From positions 372,001-436,000 of the forward strand of contig NZ_FOYL01000005.1 in assembly GCF_900115955.1 (NCBI RefSeq): DNA of 64,000 nucleotides, in the 5' to 3' direction. The notes beneath the pieces were generated by a model, which was not told where the DNA came from, made no database searches, and was given only the letters and a program-made list of their open reading frames with translations. Numbering within the stretch: position 1 is the first letter of the stretch; each line of letters starts with the position of its first letter. The position numbers and the translations under genes are program-made. This stretch comes from Lentzea waywayandensis (GTDB lineage Bacteria > Actinomycetota > Actinomycetes > Mycobacteriales > Pseudonocardiaceae). Below, one piece after another: positions 20,989-29,945 of this stretch.

Positions 20989-21669
20989 GTGGCAGAGACG
21001 CTTCCGTTGTTCCCCCTGGGCACTGTCCTTCTGCCTGGGGCGTCTTTGCCGTTGCACATCTTCGAACCGCGCTACCGCCAGCTCGTAGTCGACCTGATGA
21101 CCGGCTCGCTGTTCGGCCGCACGTTCGGCGTCGTGTGCATCAAGGAGGGCTGGGAGGTGGGCGCCGACAACGTCCGCTCCCTCAAGGACATCGGCTGCTC
21201 GGCTGACCTGCTCGACGCCCGCCCGCTGCCCGAGGGCCGCTTCGACATCGTGACGCGCGGAGTGCGCCGCTTCCGGCTGCTGGACGTCGACACGACGACC
21301 GCGCCGTACCTGCTGGCCCACGTCGACTACCTGGACGACGCCCCGGTGCCCGAGGCCGCCCTGGAGGTCGTGCCGATCCTGGAACGCGGCGCCCGCGCGG
21401 CCCACGAACGCTACTGCGGCGCCGCCTGGCACCGCGAGGACTGGGCACCGCCCGCCGAGGACATCGACCTCGGCGCGTTGTCGTACCTGCTGGCCGCCGA
21501 CTGCCTGCTGCCCGTCGAGGACCGGCAGCGACTGCTGGAGGAGAGGTCACCGGCGCGGCGGCTGCGGCTGGTGCGGCGGATGCTGCACCGGGAGACCGGG
21601 ATTCTGAGCGCTTTGAAGGCGGTGCCGGTGCCTTTGACGGAGTTCGGGCACGTGCCGAGCCCCAACTAG
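20989..21669 (+). CDS. Lon substrate-binding (LON) domain protein
   Basis: Product of 226 aa made almost entirely of the Lon N-terminal substrate-binding domain (LPLFPLGTVLLPGASLPLHIFEPRYRQL at the N-terminus, then VGTxxxI-like strands and FDIVTRGVRRFRLL), without ATPase or protease domains. Stand-alone LON-domain proteins are common in actinobacteria and their role is unclear. The GTG is 7 nt after TAACGT (20976-20981), which overlaps the nrtR stop, suggesting a separate leaderless transcript. Confidence 0.88.
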   Translation: MAETLPLFPLGTVLLPGASLPLHIFEPRYRQLVVDLMTGSLFGRTFGVVCIKEGWEVGADNVRSLKDIGCSADLLDARPLPEGRFDIVTRGVRRFRLLDVDTTTAPYLLAHVDYLDDAPVPEAALEVVPILERGARAAHERYCGAAWHREDWAPPAEDIDLGALSYLLAADCLLPVEDRQRLLEERSPARRLRLVRRMLHRETGILSALKAVPVPLTEFGHVPSPN

Positions 21670-21853
21670 GCCGAGCACTCCGAACGGGTCGTGCCTGGAA
21701 CTTCCCGGCGTGCGGCGGCAGGCCCGTGAGTGCGCGGAAGCCTTCGGCCGGCGCGGAAGCCTTCAGCGAGGTGCTCCCGGGACCTGGTGCCGCCGATGAG
21801 CAGCGGCCGGCCGCAGACGGGCCTCGAACCGCCTGCACGTTCGCGCTGTCCCC

Positions 21854-21990
21854 GTGCTCGCGCTGTCCTCGTGCTCGCGCTGCCTCCCCCGTGCTCGCGC
21901 TGCCTCCCCCGTGCTCGCGCTGCCTCCCCCGTGCTCGCGCTGCCTCCCCCGTGCTCGCGCTGCCTCCCCCGTGCTCGCGCTGCCTTCCCG
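21854..21990. repeat. Tandem array of a 20-bp unit
   Basis: Five identical head-to-tail copies of GTGCTCGCGCTGCCTCCCCC run from 21871 to 21970, flanked by degenerate copies at 21854-21870 and 21971-21990. Perfect identity suggests recent expansion by slippage. Noncoding. Confidence 0.95.
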
Positions 21991-22009
21991 TGCTCAGTGC
22001 CGCCTGCCT

Positions 22010-22106
22010 TGAGCCTCACCGCCTGAGCGCCTGCCCTGAGCCCCGCCACCTGAAGGCCCGCGCTGAGCCCCGCCACCCGATCGCCTGCGCCGAGCCCCGC
22101 CCTGAA
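22010..22106. repeat. Imperfect tandem repeat, 27-bp period
   Basis: Three and a half copies begin TGAGCCCCGCCACC or close variants at 22010, 22037, 22064 and 22091. The period is a multiple of three, and the minus strand reads as a Gly/Ala-rich repeat, but no credible start, ribosome site or family is seen. Confidence 0.75.
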
Positions 22107-22220
22107 CACCCAGCCCACCCAGGTCGCCGACCCGCGCCCCACAGCCCCGTTGAGCCGCACCCGCAGGCGCCATCAAGCCCATCCCCACCGCGCCGATCGT
22201 CGGATCGTTGAATTGTGGCC

Positions 22221-22249
22221 TTGTGGGATTGTTGAACAATCCTTACTCT
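22221..22249 (+). promoter_or_regulatory. Promoter with GntR-like palindromic operator
   Basis: GGATTGTTGAACAATCC (22226-22242) is a perfect 8-1-8 palindrome. It fills the 17-bp spacer between TTGTGG (22221-22226) and TACTCT (22244-22249), so a bound protein would block RNA polymerase. The shape (ATTGT...ACAAT) resembles operators of FCD-type GntR repressors. A degenerate similar sequence lies at 22202-22219. No regulator gene is adjacent. Confidence 0.6.
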
Positions 22250-22299
22250 GAGGTCCACATCACACTCGACCACTCCTCCACCACGCTGCGAGGTGTCCC

Positions 22300-23544
22300 A
22301 TGAGCACGTCCACGACCGAGGACACAGGCCGTTTCGCCTGGTTTCACAGTCTCGGCCAGAAGGGAAAGCGCGCGTTCGTCGGCGCCTTCGGCGGCTACGG
22401 GCTGGACTCCTACGACTACTGGGTCCTGCCCCTGAGCCTGGTCGCGATCAGCGGCTACTTCGGCCTCACCAAAGCGGAAGCAGGCCTGCTGGGCACGAGC
22501 ACGCTGCTCATGAGCGCCATCGGCGGCGCGGTGGCGGGCGTCATGGCCGACCGGTTCGGCCGTTCCAAAACGCTGATCATCACGGTGGCGGCGTACGCGT
22601 TCTTCACGGTGTTGTGCGGCTTCGCGACCAACTACGAGACCCTGCTGGTCTTCCGCGCCCTGCAGGGACTGGGCTTCGGCGGCGAGTGGGCGGCCGGGGC
22701 GATCCTCGTGGCCGAGTACTGCAAGCCGAAGTACCGCGGCCGCACGGTGGCGTTCATCCAGAGCGCGTGGGCGGTCGGCTGGGGGCTCGCGGTCATCGTC
22801 AACACGCTGGTCGCCTCGCTGGCGGACCCGGCCATCTCCTGGCGCATCATGTTCTGGACGGGCGCGCTGCCCGCGATCCTCATCTTCTACGTGCGCCGCA
22901 ACGTCGACGACGCACCGGAGACCAAGTCGCAGCCCAAGGAACGCGGCACGTTCCCGAAGATCTTCCGGGGCCCGATCCTCAAGACCACGCTGTTCGCCGC
23001 GCTGCTCGCGACCGGTGTGCAGGGCGGGTACTACACGCTCGCGACGTGGCTGCCGGCGTTCCTGCAGACCGGACGCGGCCTCACGATCATCGGCACGGGC
23101 GGGTACCTCGCGTTCCTCATCACGGGCGCGTGGATCGGGTACGTCTGCGGCGGCTATCTCACGGACTACCTGGGGCGCAAGAAGACCTTCGTGGTCTTCG
23201 CCATCGCCAGCGCGCTGCTGATCGTGGCTTACACGCAGATTCCCAACGGCGCCAACACGTTGGTCATGTTCCTCGGCTTCCCGCTCGGGTTCTGCATGTC
23301 CGCGATCTTCAGCGGGTTCGGCAGCTATCTCAGCGAGCTCTACCCGACGCAGCTGCGCGGCACCGGGCAGGGCTTCACGTACAACTTCGGGCGTGCGTTC
23401 GGCGCGGTGTTCCCCGGCCTGGTCGGGTTCATGGCCGACCGGCTCGGCATCGGCGGTGCGATGCTGTTCGGGGCGGCCGCGTACGGAATCGCGGTCATCG
23501 CACTCATCTGGCTGCCGGAGACCGTCAACAAGGAGCTGGAATGA
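22300..23544 (+). CDS. MFS transporter, organic acid/proton symporter type
   Basis: Product of 414 aa with about 12 TM helices. The MFS signature MADRFGRSKTLIITVAAY is in the loop between helices 2 and 3, a related YLTDYLGRKKTFVVF in the second half, and GFGGEWAAGAILVAEY in helix 4-5 places it in the metabolite:H+ symporter branch (sialate, shikimate or aromatic acid type). It is preceded by GAGGTG and overlaps the next gene by ATGA, so uptake is coupled to the DUF1445 protein. The substrate is likely an organic or amino acid derivative; this is inference. Confidence 0.9.
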   Translation: MSTSTTEDTGRFAWFHSLGQKGKRAFVGAFGGYGLDSYDYWVLPLSLVAISGYFGLTKAEAGLLGTSTLLMSAIGGAVAGVMADRFGRSKTLIITVAAYAFFTVLCGFATNYETLLVFRALQGLGFGGEWAAGAILVAEYCKPKYRGRTVAFIQSAWAVGWGLAVIVNTLVASLADPAISWRIMFWTGALPAILIFYVRRNVDDAPETKSQPKERGTFPKIFRGPILKTTLFAALLATGVQGGYYTLATWLPAFLQTGRGLTIIGTGGYLAFLITGAWIGYVCGGYLTDYLGRKKTFVVFAIASALLIVAYTQIPNGANTLVMFLGFPLGFCMSAIFSGFGSYLSELYPTQLRGTGQGFTYNFGRAFGAVFPGLVGFMADRLGIGGAMLFGAAAYGIAVIALIWLPETVNKELE

Positions 23545-24263
23545 CGACCGCGGGACAAGCGCCGGGACAGGCGCAGGCCAACCTGATCGCCATCCCCAGG
23601 GACTGGGCGTACGACTTCCTCCTCTTCACCCACCGCAACCCCAAGCCGTGCCCTGTGCTCGACGTGCTGGACGCGGGTGAGACCGTCAGCGCCCTCAAAC
23701 GGGACGCGGACGTGCGCACCCACGCGCCGCAGTACCGAGTCTGGGAGAACGGCGAGCTCAAAGCCGAACCCGAGAACGCGACCGACTACTGGCGCGACGA
23801 CCTGGTGACGTTCCTGATCGGGTGCAGCTTCACGTTCGAGACGGCACTGACCAACGCCGGAGTGCCGCTACGACACGTGGAACAGGGCAAGAACGTCTCC
23901 ATGTTCGTCACGGACATCCAGTGCCGGCCCGCCGGACGGCTGCACGGCCCGATGGTCGTGTCGATGCGCTGGATTCCGGAGTCCCTTGTGGACATAGCGC
24001 ACAAGGTCACCGCGCTCATGCCGTCGGTGCACGGTGCCCCGGTCGGCGCGGGAGATCCGAGGATGCTCGGGATCGGGGACATCGACGAACCGGACTTCGG
24101 GGACGCCGTCGAGCACGAACCCGGTGACGTGCCGGTGTTCTGGGCGTGCGGCGTGACGCCACAGGCGGTGCTGATGAAGTCCAAGCCGCCGTTCGCGATC
24201 ACGCACGCGCCGGGTCAGATGTTCGTGACGGACATGCCCGACTTCGCCTATCGGGTCGGATAG
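23541..24263 (+). CDS. DUF1445 putative hydro-lyase / D-glutamate cyclase family
   Basis: Product of 240 aa with the family signatures QANLIAIP, NPKPCPVLDV, DDLVTFLIGCSFTFE, GPMVVSMRWIP, HGAPVGAGDP, VFWACGVTPQAVLM and ITHAPGQMFVTD. The usual N-terminal segment ending in GPTAG is largely missing: the protein starts at MTTAGQAPGQ, about 15 residues short of what I recall of relatives. The ATG overlaps the transporter stop. Members are linked to D-glutamate or related lactam metabolism, so a role in catabolising the imported compound is plausible. Confidence 0.88.
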   Translation: MTTAGQAPGQAQANLIAIPRDWAYDFLLFTHRNPKPCPVLDVLDAGETVSALKRDADVRTHAPQYRVWENGELKAEPENATDYWRDDLVTFLIGCSFTFETALTNAGVPLRHVEQGKNVSMFVTDIQCRPAGRLHGPMVVSMRWIPESLVDIAHKVTALMPSVHGAPVGAGDPRMLGIGDIDEPDFGDAVEHEPGDVPVFWACGVTPQAVLMKSKPPFAITHAPGQMFVTDMPDFAYRVG

Positions 24264-24290
24264 GTCACTGTGACATTCCTAGATGCCAAG

Positions 24291-24344
24291 TCAGTCTGTC
24301 GTGTGTTTTGGCCGCCGGGGCAGCCAAAACACACGACAGACTGA
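24291..24344. terminator. Strong bidirectional hairpin terminator
   Basis: A 22-bp perfect inverted repeat (24291-24312 with 24323-24344) has a 10-nt loop. It lies between the convergent ends of the DUF1445 gene and the biotin-linked operon. The stem contains GTTTTGGC/GCCAAAAC, so it has short T and A runs in both directions. Confidence 0.85.
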
Positions 24345-24363
24345 AGGACGGCGCCTCGAGCCC

Positions 24364-24957
24364 TCAGCCGAGGCGCCGCCCCAGGTCGTCCAGGCCGTTC
24401 CACGCCGTGCAGCAGCCGTACGCCAGCGCGGCACCCAGCGGCCACGCCAGAATTCCCCACCACGTCTCCAAAGCGGGCGCGATGAGCAACGTGTCGTTCG
24501 CCTTGATCGACGCCGGCATCGGGTAGGCGCCCAGGGCGATCTTGCCGCCCATCCACTGCGCCATCCACCCCGCCGCGAACGAGCCGGCGGTCATGCCCAG
24601 CATCACGACCGGCCCGCGCCGCTGCCGCAGCAGCCACGTCGCGATCCCGGTGATCACGCCGGCGCCGAGCCCGATCAGCACGAACACCATCAGCGCGTCG
24701 AGCCGGTGGTAGCTCTCGATCCCGATCGGGTAGAACTTGCCGTCCTGCGGCGAGACGATCTTGAGCTGCGCCGGGGCCAGCCACGACCACAGGTACGCGG
24801 CGGGCAGCCCGAACGCGAACGTCGTCAGCGCCACCACCAGGCCCGGCAACAGGTCCCGCTTCACCACGACCTTCGGCCGTGGCCGCATGTAGTAGTGGTA
24901 GACGTACGGCGGCTCCGGCACGGGTTCGATGCGCACCGGCGCTGCTTTCTCGTCCAT
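24364..24957 (-). CDS. Four-helix membrane protein downstream of bsaP
   Basis: Product of 197 aa. A proline-rich N-terminus (PVPEPPYVYHYYMRPRP) is followed by TM segments at about residues 38-60, 87-108, 117-135 and 160-182. Position next to bioB and bsaP, plus size and layout, resemble the DUF2567 membrane protein that follows the same genes in mycobacteria (Rv1591). That link is from gene order and memory, not alignment. It starts 13 bp after bsaP and is probably cotranscribed; a biotin-related role is unproven. Confidence 0.75.
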   Translation of the reverse strand: MDEKAAPVRIEPVPEPPYVYHYYMRPRPKVVVKRDLLPGLVVALTTFAFGLPAAYLWSWLAPAQLKIVSPQDGKFYPIGIESYHRLDALMVFVLIGLGAGVITGIATWLLRQRRGPVVMLGMTAGSFAAGWMAQWMGGKIALGAYPMPASIKANDTLLIAPALETWWGILAWPLGAALAYGCCTAWNGLDDLGRRLG

Positions 24958-24970
24958 TCGCGAGAGGTTA

Positions 24971-25168
24971 CTACCGAGCCGAACCCAGCTCTCCGTGGCG
25001 GCTGCAGCGCGCCGTCCAGCCGTCCGGGGTCACCTGGACGACCATGCGGCGCGCGCACTCCGCGCAGTACCGCGGCGGGTCGATCATGGACAGGCGCTGA
25101 CGGCAGAACGCGTGGTCGCCGTCAGCTTCCTCTTTGCCGCAGAAGGAGCAGTACACGGTCGTAATCAT
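24971..25168 (-). CDS. bsaP: Biotin synthase auxiliary protein BsaP-like
   Basis: Product of 65 aa with six cysteines: CSFC (7, 10), Cys22, CAEC (35, 38) and Cys55, enough for an Fe-S cluster or zinc knuckle. Its ATG overlaps the bioB stop as TGATG (a GTG one codon earlier is the alternative). Size, Cys pattern and position match the actinobacterial protein (Rv1590 in M. tuberculosis) reported to be required by BioB for dethiobiotin conversion. It probably acts with BioB in the cytoplasm. Confidence 0.83.
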   Translation of the reverse strand: MITTVYCSFCGKEEADGDHAFCRQRLSMIDPPRYCAECARRMVVQVTPDGWTARCSRHGELGSAR

Positions 25169-26184
25169 CACAGGGTCTGGCTCAGCGCCTTGATGGGCAT
25201 CGACAGTTCTTCGAGCATGTCGAGGTCCTGCTGCGCGGGACGGCCGAGGTTCGTCAGGTAGTTGCCGACGATGATCGCGTTGATGCCGCCAAGCATGCCC
25301 TGCTTCGCGCCCAGGTCGCCGAACGTCAGCTCACGGCCGCCGGCGAACCGCAGGATCGTGCGAGGCAGCGCCAGCCGGAACGCGCCGACCGTGCGCAGCG
25401 CCTCGGCGCCCTCCACGACCGGGTAGTTCTCGTACGGCGTGCCGGGGTTCGGGATGAGGAAGTTCAACGGCACCTCATCGGGCTCCAGCTCGGCCAGCTG
25501 CACGGCGAACTCCGCGCGCTGCGCCAGCGTCTCCCCCATGCCGATGATGCCGCCGCAGCAGACCTCCATGCCGGCGTCGCGGATCATCCGCAGCGTGTCC
25601 CAGCGCTCCTCCCAGGAGTGCGTGGTCACGACCTCGGGGAAGTGCGAGCGGGCCGTCTCGAGGTTGTGGTTGTAGCGGTGCACGCCCATCGCGACCAGTT
25701 CGTCGACCTGCTCCTGCGTGAGCATGCCGAGCGAGCAGGCGATCTGGATGTCGTTGCCGTCCTCGCGGATGGCCTTGATGCCGTCGCGCACCTGCGAGAG
25801 CAGCCGCTTGTCCGGGCCGCGCACGGCCGCGACGATGCAGAACTCGGTCGCGCCGGTGTCGCGGGTCTGCCGCGCCGCGCGGACCAGGCCTGGGATGTCG
25901 AGCCACGCCGAGCGCACCGGCGAGGGGAACTGGCCGGACTGCGAGCAGAAGTGGCAGTCCTCGGGGCAGCCGCCGGTCTTGAGCGACACGATGCCCTCGA
26001 CCTCGACCTCGGGGCCGCACCAGCGCTCACGAACCTCGTGCGCCAGGGCCAGCAGGTCCGGGATCCGGTCCTCCGGGAGCTCCAGCACCTTCAGCACCTG
26101 AGCCTCGGTGAGCCCGACGCCTCGTTCGAGCACCTGCTCACGAGCCTCGTCGAGCACGTCGATCTGTTCCGGTGCTGCGGTCAC
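25168..26184 (-). CDS. bioB: Biotin synthase BioB
   Basis: Product of 338 aa from the GTG at 26182-26184, preceded by GGAGGAGAG; the frame extends further but lacks a better start. It is a radical SAM enzyme inserting sulfur into dethiobiotin. The SAM cluster cysteines are 73, 77 and 80 in [27 protein letters not shown] and the C-terminal [18 protein letters not shown] are BioB hallmarks. It is coupled to bsaP. A 5-2-5 inverted repeat (CTGGC/GCCAG) lies just upstream of the ribosome site. Confidence 0.97.
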   Translation of the reverse strand: MTAAPEQIDVLDEAREQVLERGVGLTEAQVLKVLELPEDRIPDLLALAHEVRERWCGPEVEVEGIVSLKTGGCPEDCHFCSQSGQFPSPVRSAWLDIPGLVRAARQTRDTGATEFCIVAAVRGPDKRLLSQVRDGIKAIREDGNDIQIACSLGMLTQEQVDELVAMGVHRYNHNLETARSHFPEVVTTHSWEERWDTLRMIRDAGMEVCCGGIIGMGETLAQRAEFAVQLAELEPDEVPLNFLIPNPGTPYENYPVVEGAEALRTVGAFRLALPRTILRFAGGRELTFGDLGAKQGMLGGINAIIVGNYLTNLGRPAQQDLDMLEELSMPIKALSQTL

Positions 26185-26254
26185 GGTCTCTCCTCCTCTG
26201 TGGCCTGGCGAGCCAGTGTGCCTCACTGAATCCTTCATCGTGGAGCGACGTAGA

Positions 26255-26974
26255 TCACTGGACCGCGAATTGAGCCGCGAACGTCTCCGGGTCGAACTCG
26301 CCGCCGAACCACGGTGAAAACGATCTCTTGGCGACGGCCAGGAAATCCACAGAACCGAGCTTCGTCACACCCTGGGGCAACGCGCCGAGCAACGGGCCAC
26401 CCGCCGCGTCGGGCAGATCGGCCAGGTTCGTCAGCGAGGCGAGGTCGGGGTGCAACGGCCAGCTGCCGACCACGACGCCCAGCGACTCGATGCCACGCCG
26501 TTGCAGCGCCTCGGCCGTCAGCGTGGTCGTGTTCAACGTGCCGAGCCCGGCCTGAGCCACGATGAGGACCGGCGCGTTCACCGCCCACGCGATGTCGGCC
26601 AGCGTCGAACCGCCCTCGTCGAACCGCACCAGCAGCCCGCCCGCGCCCTCGACCAGCACCAGGTCGTGGGACGCGTCGAGCTCCGTCACGGCGGCGGCGA
26701 CGTCCGCGGGGTGCACGGTGGCCATGCCGGCCCTGCGAGCCGCGGTGTTCGGGGCCAGCGGGTCGGGGTATCTGGCCAGCTCACGGGTCGTCACGTCGCC
26801 CGCCAGCCGCGCCACCTCCGCGACGTCGCCCGGCTCGCCGGGCAGCAGGCCGGTCTGCGCGGGCTTGAGCACCGCGACCCGTCTGCCTTCTGCCCTGGCC
26901 AGCGCCGCGATGCCCGCGGTCACGGCGGTCTTGCCGACCTCGGTCCCGGTTCCGGTGATCACCAGCACGCTCAC
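26255..26974 (-). CDS. bioD: Dethiobiotin synthetase BioD
   Basis: Product of 239 aa with a GTG start. ATP-dependent carboxylation of diaminopelargonate to dethiobiotin. P-loop-type [13 protein letters not shown] is at the N-terminus, with KPAQTG, and [24 protein letters not shown]. It lies 70 bp upstream of bioB on the same strand. Its upstream region carries a large hairpin shared with the divergent redoxin gene. Confidence 0.96.
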   Translation of the reverse strand: MSVLVITGTGTEVGKTAVTAGIAALARAEGRRVAVLKPAQTGLLPGEPGDVAEVARLAGDVTTRELARYPDPLAPNTAARRAGMATVHPADVAAAVTELDASHDLVLVEGAGGLLVRFDEGGSTLADIAWAVNAPVLIVAQAGLGTLNTTTLTAEALQRRGIESLGVVVGSWPLHPDLASLTNLADLPDAAGGPLLGALPQGVTKLGSVDFLAVAKRSFSPWFGGEFDPETFAAQFAVQ

Positions 26975-27003
26975 AGATCCTCACCTTAGGCCTTGCGAGC
27001 TCG

Positions 27004-27070
27004 CGCGGTCGCGTCGGTCGTCCGGTCACCCGAAGGAGTCGGCCGGACGACCGACTTCAAGGCGACCGCG
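27004..27070. repeat. Large imperfect hairpin between bioD and redoxin gene
   Basis: Arms GTCGGTCGTCCGG (27013-27025) and CCGGACGACCGAC (27043-27055) pair over 13 bp. After a 6-nt bulge they continue with CGCGGTCGC (27004-27012) and GCGACCGCG (27062-27070). The loop is 17 nt. It fills most of the divergent intergenic region, so it may act in the 5' leader or as a protein-binding site. Confidence 0.75.
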
Positions 27071-27104
27071 CCGCCGTCTCCGAAGGAGCGGCAAAATACG
27101 CAGC

Positions 27105-27347
27105 ATGAGTGAGCAACCGATCGTGATGTACGGCGCCGAATGGTGTGGCGACTGCCGCCGGGCCAAGTCGTGGCTGACCCGCAACAACGTGCCGTTCACC
27201 TACCTCGACGTCGCGAACGACGACGAGGCGCGGGACAAGGCGATCGAGATCGCGGGACGCAAGAACATCCCCGTCGTCGTGCTGCCGAACGGCGAGTTCC
27301 TGGTCGAGCCGACCGACACTCAGCTCGCCGCCGCGATCACGCCCTGA
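27105..27347 (+). CDS. Mycoredoxin/glutaredoxin-like protein
   Basis: Product of 80 aa with a single thioredoxin fold. The active site is WCGDC (Cys16 and Cys19), and [16 protein letters not shown] supplies the cis-Pro and substrate-binding segment. Actinobacteria lack glutathione and use mycothiol, so a mycoredoxin-like role in reducing mixed disulfides is likely; which partner is unknown. The ATG is 7 nt after a weak CAAAAT -10. The last 28 bp overlap bioA on the other strand. Confidence 0.88.
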   Translation: MSEQPIVMYGAEWCGDCRRAKSWLTRNNVPFTYLDVANDDEARDKAIEIAGRKNIPVVVLPNGEFLVEPTDTQLAAAITP

Positions 27348-28576
27348 CAGATCGCCGCGACGTCGTCGTCCGTGCTGATGAACGGCGGCATCGTGTAGAT
27401 CAGGTCGCGGAACGGCCGCAGCCACACACCCGCGTCCACGGCCGCCTTGGTGGCTCGTGCCATGTCCACCGGCTCATGCAGTTGCACAACGCCGATAGCG
27501 CCCAGCACGCGCACGTCCCGGACACCGGGCAACGCGCGTGCGGGCGCGAGTCCCGCCGTCAGACCGGCCGAGATGCGCGCGACCTCACGCTTCCAGTCCT
27601 GCGACAGCAGCAGGTCGATCGACGCCAGCGACACCGCCGCCGCCAGCGGGTTGCCCATGAACGTCGGCCCGTGCGCCAGCACCGGCACCTCGCCCTTGCT
27701 GATCCCGTCGGCGACCCGGGACGTGCACAAAGTGGCGGCCATCGTGAGATAACCGCCGGTCAGCGACTTGCCGAGGCACATGACGTCGGGGCTGACGTTC
27801 GCGTGGTCGGCACCGAACAACTCGCCGGTGCGCCCGAAGCCCGTGGCGATCTCGTCGAACACCAGCAGCACGTCGTGCGTGTACGCGAGCTCACGAAGAA
27901 CGTGCAGGTAGCGCGGGTCGTGGAACCTCATGCCGCCCGCACCCTGCACGACCGGCTCGACGATGATCGCGGCGAGCTCACCCGCGTGCTCCTCGATCAC
28001 GTCGGCGAGGTGCTGGACGTACGCGGTGTCCATCTCGGCCGGCGGCGCGTCCGCGAACACCTGCTGCGGCAGAATTCCACGCCACAGCGAATGCATCCCG
28101 CCCTCGGGATCGCAGACGGACATGGGGTTGAACGTGTCGCCGTGGTAGCCGCCGCGCCACGTCAGCAGGCGGTGCTTCTCCGGCCGGTTCTGCGAGCGCC
28201 AGTACTGCAGGCACATCTTCACCGCGACCTCGACCGACACCGAGCCGGAGTCGCACAGGAACACGTGCTGCAACTCCGAAGGCGTGATCTCGACCAGCTT
28301 CGCGGCGAGCCTGATGGCGGGCTCGTGCGTGAGCCCGCCGAACATCACGTGGCTCATCCGGCCGAGCTGGTCGGTGACGGCCGCGTCCAGCACGGGGTGC
28401 CGGTAGCCGTGAATGGCCGCCCACCAGGACGACATGCCGTCCACGAGCTGCCGGCCGTCCGCCAGCGTCAGCCGGACACCCGAGGCCTCCGAGACGAGCA
28501 ACGGTTCCCGGGTGCCCGGCATCGGGCCGTACGGGTGCCAGACGTGCGCCTGGTCGAGCTTCAGCAGGTCGTCCAC
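27320..28576 (-). CDS. bioA: Adenosylmethionine-8-amino-7-oxononanoate aminotransferase BioA
   Basis: Product of 418 aa with a GTG start. Class III PLP aminotransferase making 7,8-diaminopelargonate. HVWHPYGPM and [13 protein letters not shown] are BioA-specific, [11 protein letters not shown] is the class III motif and the PLP lysine is in [11 protein letters not shown]. It is separated from bioD only by the oppositely oriented redoxin gene. bioF is not present in the window. Confidence 0.97.
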   Translation of the reverse strand: MDDLLKLDQAHVWHPYGPMPGTREPLLVSEASGVRLTLADGRQLVDGMSSWWAAIHGYRHPVLDAAVTDQLGRMSHVMFGGLTHEPAIRLAAKLVEITPSELQHVFLCDSGSVSVEVAVKMCLQYWRSQNRPEKHRLLTWRGGYHGDTFNPMSVCDPEGGMHSLWRGILPQQVFADAPPAEMDTAYVQHLADVIEEHAGELAAIIVEPVVQGAGGMRFHDPRYLHVLRELAYTHDVLLVFDEIATGFGRTGELFGADHANVSPDVMCLGKSLTGGYLTMAATLCTSRVADGISKGEVPVLAHGPTFMGNPLAAAVSLASIDLLLSQDWKREVARISAGLTAGLAPARALPGVRDVRVLGAIGVVQLHEPVDMARATKAAVDAGVWLRPFRDLIYTMPPFISTDDDVAAICQGVIAAAS

Positions 28577-28586
28577 GCGCCTGAGA

Positions 28587-29795
28587 TTAGGCGAGGCGCA
28601 CCGGCAGGGTGTGCAGACCGCGGATCAACGTGCTGTCCCGCCACACCAGCGTTTCCGGCTCCGCGGCGAGCGTCAGGTTCGGGAACCGAGCGAGCAGCTG
28701 GGTCAGCGCGACGTCGAACTCCAGCCGGGCCAGCGGCGCGCCCAGGCAGAAGTGGATGCCGTGGCCGAACGCGACGTGCCCCTGCGCGGACCGCGTCACG
28801 TCGAGCTGATCGGCGTCGGCGTACTTCTCCGGGTCGCGGTTCGCCGCCACCAGCGACACCATCAGGATCTCGCCCGCGGGCACGGTGACGCCGCCCAGTT
28901 CGAGGTCCTCCCTGGTGTAGCGGAAGGTCGCGACGTTGACCGGGCCCTCGAGCCGCAGGAACTCCTCGGTGCTCGCCGGGATCAGCTCCGGGCGGTCCTT
29001 GAGGATCTGCAGCTGGTCCGGGTTCCTCAGCAACGACAGCACCGCGTTGCCGATGAGGTTCACCGTCGTCTCGTGGCCCGCCACGAGCAGCAGGAACGCC
29101 ATCGAGATCAGCTCTTCGGTGTTCAGCCGGTCGCCGGAGTCGTCGGCGTGCACGAGAGCGGAGAAGAACGTGTCGTTCGGCTCGGCCTCGGCGATCGTCG
29201 TGACGTGCTGGAACAGGAAGCCGGCCATCGCGGACGCCGCGGCCTGGACCTGCTCGGGCGTGCCGAAGGACAGCAGCTGGTTCGACCACTCTCGGAAGTC
29301 GTCGCGGTTGTCGATCGGGATGCCGAGCAGCTCGCAGATCACCGTGATCGGCAGCGGGAACGCGAACGCCTCCAGCAGGTCGACCTCGTCGCCGTCGTTG
29401 AGCTTGGCGATCAGCTCGGCCGCGATCTCCTGGACGCGCGGGCGCATGAGCTCGATGCGGCGGGCGGTGAACGCCTTGGTCACGAGCTTGCGCAGCCGGG
29501 TGTGGTGGGGCGGGTCCATGTTCAGCATGTGGACGGCGAGCGTGGGCTCGATCTCGCGGCGCACGTCGCCGTTCGGAGGAGAGTGCACCGCCATCAGGTG
29601 GCCGCCCTCCATGATGTTCTTGCTGACCTGCGGGGCGGTGAGGGCGATCTTCGCCTCGTCGTACCGAGTCACGAGCCAGACCTTGAGCCCACGTGGCATG
29701 TGGACTTCCTGCACGGGCCCCTCGGCACGAAGCATGTCGTGCACGTCGTGCGGGTTCTGGACGTAGTCGTCGGGCAACTGGGTGAGTGTCGTCAC
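28587..29795 (-). CDS. Cytochrome P450
   Basis: Product of 402 aa, a soluble bacterial P450. The I-helix AGHETT, the K-helix EFLRLEGPV and the heme-binding [10 protein letters not shown] with Cys350 are all intact. The sequence style ([24 protein letters not shown]) is that of CYP107-like macrolide or polyketide hydroxylases. No biosynthetic cluster or dedicated ferredoxin is adjacent, although a flavin reductase/ferredoxin fusion lies 1.6 kb upstream on the opposite strand. The substrate is unknown. It ends 11 bp from the bioA start. Confidence 0.95.
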   Translation of the reverse strand: MTTLTQLPDDYVQNPHDVHDMLRAEGPVQEVHMPRGLKVWLVTRYDEAKIALTAPQVSKNIMEGGHLMAVHSPPNGDVRREIEPTLAVHMLNMDPPHHTRLRKLVTKAFTARRIELMRPRVQEIAAELIAKLNDGDEVDLLEAFAFPLPITVICELLGIPIDNRDDFREWSNQLLSFGTPEQVQAAASAMAGFLFQHVTTIAEAEPNDTFFSALVHADDSGDRLNTEELISMAFLLLVAGHETTVNLIGNAVLSLLRNPDQLQILKDRPELIPASTEEFLRLEGPVNVATFRYTREDLELGGVTVPAGEILMVSLVAANRDPEKYADADQLDVTRSAQGHVAFGHGIHFCLGAPLARLEFDVALTQLLARFPNLTLAAEPETLVWRDSTLIRGLHTLPVRLA

Positions 29796-29945
29796 CTCAC
29801 CCAGTTAACCCCGTTTACTCAATGCCCGCCACTATTTCATGTCCGCCTTGTGCCGCAACGGTCCTACCCGCAGAAGGAGATGGCCCGATCCCCGTCACCG
29901 ACGGGCAGCGTGACGACCTCGATGTGGCAGTCCGGACCAGCACCT

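Larger units (their letters stand above)
21670..22299. other. 630-bp repeat-rich intergenic region
   Basis: This gap holds a 20-bp tandem array (21854-21990), a 27-bp array (22010-22106) and, near its right end, the promoter and operator of the transporter operon (22221-22249). Open frames exist on both strands, but they are products of the biased repeats; the 20-bp unit is not a multiple of three. I see no supported gene here. Confidence 0.7.

Noticed and set aside
21666..22160. 164-codon minus-strand frame across the tandem repeats
   Set aside because: The 20-bp unit cycles through all frames, so the repetitive product is a by-product of biased DNA; no ribosome site.
27140..28888. 582-codon open frame opposite bioA
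   Set aside because: Shadow of bioA and the P450 end; no start context.
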